Shown: positions 60,577 through 64,000 of the stretch, one piece after another
Layout: each line of letters starts with the position of its first letter
Position numbering within the stretch: position 1 is the first letter of the stretch
Assembly (NCBI GenBank): GCA_033675265.1
Contig: JAUJYZ010001210.1
Location: 124,001 to 188,000, forward strand
Reading direction: 5' to 3'
Length of the DNA stretch: 64,000 bases
Source: Actinostola sp. cb2023
Taxonomy: Eukaryota > Cnidaria > Anthozoa > Actiniaria > Actinostolidae
Notes under the pieces: generated by a model
The model's database searches: none
What the model was told of the DNA's origin: nothing
Seen by the model: only the letters and a program-made list of their open reading frames with translations
Program-made: the position numbers and the translations under genes

Positions 60577-62090
60577 TTAGTCGGGCTGGAAGCCCCGACT
60601 CTAAAAATGCAGAGCGTTCGTATTCTTTGACCCCAAATGACTAATTGGGTTCTACAGCGCATGCGCCACGTCGAGCTAAAGCCGAAGGAGACATGAAGTC
60701 TGGCCAAGAAAGATTACAAAGCACAAACCAATCAGGGAAAGCACCGGAGGTCAAGGGGCCAAAATATATGTCTTTTCTCGTCTAAATCTAAATTTAGATT
60801 GAAGCTATTTAACGTTTTTACTGATATACTGTAAAGTTCGCAGTACTGAAATTGCAAGGAAAGCATGTTCTATCGAGCTCGAGTCATGCAACGACGAGCA
60901 ACCAAAAACTGTTTCAATCGCACTGAAAATCGCACTATAAGATATCTATATTTAGTTCAAATAGGTTACCATATCAAACTTATGTCCTGCATCATTGAAC
61001 ATTTGCTCCTGTTGGGATCCAGTATCACGCGGACAACGTTTTTTGTTAATGCTTTGTTTACTAATGCACGTGAGGCCCGATTGATCCAGCAATTTGTTCA
61101 CTATGACCGCTAAATAAAGCAGATTCGTACGTGACTGGTTTATCATTTCTGAATTCATATTTTTCCTTTGACAATGTGTAAATCAGGTAGCTAAAATATA
61201 AGAGAGGATGGAAAAGCTGCATATGTTTCCTCAAAGGGAAAATATATCACAAATTCGAACTAACTTATTGATCTCGTGCGTGTAAATATTGGAAATTGCC
61301 TTCAAAAAACGTCCTTTCCGAGCCATAATTTATTTGCGAATTCGCCGGCCTATGTAGCTTCTACATACAGACCGCGATACAGAGCACCAATATGATGTTC
61401 ACAATTACCAAACAAAGAGTTTTAGATTTCATTTTGCCACCGCTTAATTAAGTTTAATATACATGTATTTTATATCAAAATGCGCGTACAATTACAGAGC
61501 ATTAGCATCTGGCGGTAGGTTTTTGATTGACACAATTCCCAAGGGTTTCTGAGGGTTTCAGTGCGTAGCGTATGTCACGCTCTCCTATCATCAGAAATTT
61601 CAGTTCTATCGACTTTGAAGAAACGGAAAATGCCACCTTCAAATCTATTTATTTTTGCTTGAATTGCCAGCTTATTCATTCCTTACATATTCGTCTTTTA
61701 TATTCCGTTGGTAGGTTTTTGATTGACACAATTCCCAAGGATTTCTGAGGGTTTTAGTGCGTAGCGTATGTTACGCTCTCCTATATCTCTTCAGAAATTT
61801 CAGTTCTATCGACTTTGAAGAAACGGAAAATGCCACCTTCAAATCTATTTATTTTTGCTTGAATTGCCAGCTTATTCATTCCTTACATATTCATCTTTTA
61901 TATTCCGTTGGTAGGTTTTTGATTTGTATTTTAACAATGCAGTAAAAAGCAAAAATGTATCAAAATTATGCTGTTTTTCGCCTAAACAAGACTCGCCTCA
62001 TCTGCATATGTGAAACAATGACCTTTTGTATAACATAAGTTTGATATGATTTCATTTAGAAGCCCGACTTCACGCTAGAAGAGCGTCTAG
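60577..62090 (+). mobile_element. Helentron-like element H3 nested in H2
   Basis: 5' TTAGTCGGGC closing GCCCCGACTCTAAAAATGC; 3' ACGCTAGAAGAGCGT then CTAG at 62090. H1 has the empty site TCTTTATTGTCATTGA at 12201-12216, showing insertion at a T/T position without target duplication. It lies opposite in orientation to its host H2. It carries a 200-bp tandem duplication and no recognised ORF. Confidence 0.78.
61514..61909. repeat. Tandem duplication of about 198 bp inside H3
   Basis: GGTAGGTTTTTGATTGACAC starts at 61514 and again at 61710, and the start of a third copy is at 61910. The two units differ at few bases. Confidence 0.9.
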
Positions 62091-62144
62091 TTGTCATTGA
62101 ATCATCATGATGAATATTTACACATAACTGCATAGCTTTCTCTA

Positions 62145-62672
62145 CTATATCATGATCATCAAATATATTCGATATGGCAGCTTTTTTCCTTCTGTTGAAC
62201 GTACGATACAACTACAAGAACACTTTAATATTATGCACAACGTCAACATTGCAAGAGACACGATCGGCAAGACCACTCCAAAAGTAGTATTTTGTGACAT
62301 ATTCATTGTACTAACAACAAGTAAAAGGCAAAACAATACTAAATTTATCATATTCACCTCAATGTTTACGAGTTTAAAGAGATTTTTACGTGTACTATCA
62401 TTCTTTTGGCTACTGTTCTTCGCTTCGTGTTCTTCCAAGATGGCGACTGTTGTTGAACATTTCTTGTCGTTCATCAAGGTCGAGGTGTTTTCTTCAGCTT
62501 CTAAGTTCTTCATATCAGGAGTCTGGTATTCATCAGCATCTGAGTGGTACTTTTCAGTACAAGAGTTTGTAGTCAAGTTTTTAGTCGTAGTTTCGTTATT
62601 TGTAGTCATTTGTTTGCCATTTCTAGCCATTGTTTGCTCATATTTGCTCATATTTTGCTCATTTGATTTCAT
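62145..62672 (-). pseudogene. Two-transmembrane ORF of H2
   Basis: Homologue of the ORF in H1: MKSNEQNMSKYEQ, NLVLFCLLLVVSTMNM and a second hydrophobic segment. It reads through the position where H1 is frameshifted but loses frame upstream (near 62765) and downstream. The tail CYCHGGRRQKITLVREG is separated from it at 60456-60540 by H3. Confidence 0.5.
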
Positions 62673-63324
62673 AGTTTGCTTTGATTTCTCTTTGATTGCT
62701 TTGAGTTCGCGGAACGGCCCGATCCAAAATCGCTCACTGACATCTTTTAAAGTAGGCCTACCGCGTGTGCGTGTGTAAGCATAGTGATCGTTTGGAGAAG
62801 ACGATTACGAAGAACTTCAAACCACATTTTCAATCCTCAAAGTTAAGACCGAATAAACGATCCGAGCGATGAACCGATATACCTCGTGGTCAACATGTCA
62901 TAGTTGCCATGGTTTCGACTTCTGAACCAATCGAATGACTTCCTGCTCCTACGTCCGGGAAAGACTGGATCTTCTAACCCGAAAAAAGCCCATTTTTAGA
63001 CTCGGCGTCTGCCACAGGCAGCCCAGCCGAGTAATTACAGAAATTAAATTGGATTATAAATAAATATGTGATTGCTTGTTGACAAATCAAAGCGTCCCGA
63101 ACACAGCATGCACACATCCATGTACACTTTAGAAACTCTTATCACTTCCAAGTGTTGAGAAATATAAGTCATATCGCTAGTGTGGGTTCCTTATAATTAG
63201 TAAGCAGCAATGATATTTGAACCATTTACGTTCTTAACCTTTCGCGAACGGACACGATGTACTGTAGTACAAGATAACACATCATGCTTCTTCGGATATC
63301 TGGGCCCGATCTCGATTCCGAAAA

Positions 63325-63655
63325 GTGCTGATGAATCTCAAGAAGCTAGCATTTCCTGATGAGCTGAAGAAGTGCAGGTATAATCAACTGATCGACACGG
63401 CAAATGGAGATCTTCCATCGAAGTATTTTGGCGCCAAATATATAAATATGAATTGTGATGTCTTTGTTGTTTCCACGTTCGGTCTGTGTGGAGCACTGTT
63501 ACTGACAAAAGGACTTTAAGAAAGATTGCTATATCCCTTGTGAATCACTCCAAAAACTTGGTGCAGCCATCAATAGACACTGTGCTATCACAGGAGAGTG
63601 TATTGTTCGACTTCAACAACAACCGCAAATCCCGGATGATGGCTGCCAAACTATG
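63325..63655 (+). pseudogene. Decayed retroelement-like C-terminal fragment
   Basis: Frame 63325-63519 reads ELKKCRYNQLIDTANGD and FGLCGALLLTKG. A shifted frame continues KDFKKDCYIPCESLQKLG and AINRHCAITGE. The layout recalls the segment after reverse transcriptase in some cnidarian non-LTR elements. Weak, by eye only. 63656-64000 shows nothing. Confidence 0.25.
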
Positions 63656-64000
63656 AGTATATTTCCTATTATATTTGATAAAAGACGGAATACTTTGTCA
63701 TGACATAAGAGAAGAAGCTTGTCGATACTTCTTTAATTATAAATACCTACGGCATATTAAACCGTTGTCGATAATTTCTCAACCCGGGAAATGCTAGCAA
63801 GATCGTATCTCGGAGATCGACGATCATTGTTTTTGGTGTTCAAATCATTTCTCCCTTAAGTTGGTTTTGCAGTTCCACAGGGTAAAGAATAGTTTGATAA
63901 TCTCTACTGGTTAGAAAATTGATTCATAGGAAAAACTAGTACTGAGCGGACCGATGACATATTGTTCGCAGGATTAGTACACAGAACTCTACTTCATACC

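Larger units (their letters stand above)
59637..63034 (-). mobile_element. Helentron-like element H2, interrupted by two insertions
   Basis: On the minus strand, 5' TTACTCGGCTGGGCTGCCTG with hairpin at 63034, 3' hairpin ACGCTCATAGAGCGT and CTAG at 59637. After removing 59694-60380 and the plus-strand element at about 60577-62090, the remainder aligns with H1 throughout. Its transmembrane ORF is broken. Confidence 0.75.

Overview
This is AT-rich animal nuclear DNA that consists almost entirely of transposable elements, their decay products and satellites. The genes have GT-AG introns; there is no operon or ribosome-binding-site organisation and no rRNA or tRNA gene. Cut-and-paste transposases of the kind abundant in anthozoan cnidarians, a metazoan tyrosine recombinase, L1/Tx1-like LINE debris and many foldback elements suggest a coral or sea anemone. 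That placement is inference and a sponge is not excluded. I see no convincing conserved host gene; one possible isolated terminal exon lies at 48.5 kb.

Layout. 0-0.8 kb: 5' part of a minus-strand gene (type-2 accessory family), running off the window. 1.2-2.2 kb: tyrosine recombinase with a complete catalytic set. 2.8-5.1 kb: a solitary Mutator-like transposase exon, then a small four-exon minus-strand gene (A). 6.4-7.7 kb: LINE endonuclease fragment. 8.4-11.4 kb: a three-exon Mutator-like transposase gene with foldback elements in its introns. 12.0-13.1 kb: a Helentron-like element carrying a two-TM ORF. 13.8-15.0 kb: gene B, a paralogue of gene A. 15.8-23.9 kb: an 8,074-bp DNA transposon with 30-bp perfect terminal inverted repeats and a 3-bp CCA target duplication, confirmed by an empty-site copy at 5.76 kb. 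It carries a DDE-type transposase-like gene (+) facing a second gene (-) related to the one at the window start. 27.4-29.7 kb: non-autonomous element with a 9-bp target duplication and arrays of ATCGAT at both ends. 30.1-33.6 kb: element rich in subterminal GTCAGGCT. 33.8-39.2 kb: hairpin satellite in opposite orientations around a spacer. 40-48 kb: foldback elements, a 48-bp minisatellite and microsatellites. 49-55 kb: further Helentron-like copies. 55.8-57.5 kb: 1.65-kb TATC/TGTC microsatellite, followed by tandem mariner-type MITEs. 59.6-63.0 kb: a second copy of the 12-kb Helentron-like element, itself hit by a 687-bp foldback and by another Helentron-like element.

How parts work together. 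Two transposon families appear to be two-gene units in convergent orientation: a transposase on one strand and a spliced gene of unknown function on the other. For the 8-kb element this is directly bounded by terminal repeats and target duplication. For the Mutator-like pair (2.8-5.1 kb and 8.4-15.0 kb) it is inferred from the repeated gene order. Several insertions can be checked inside the window because uninterrupted copies of their target sites are also present.
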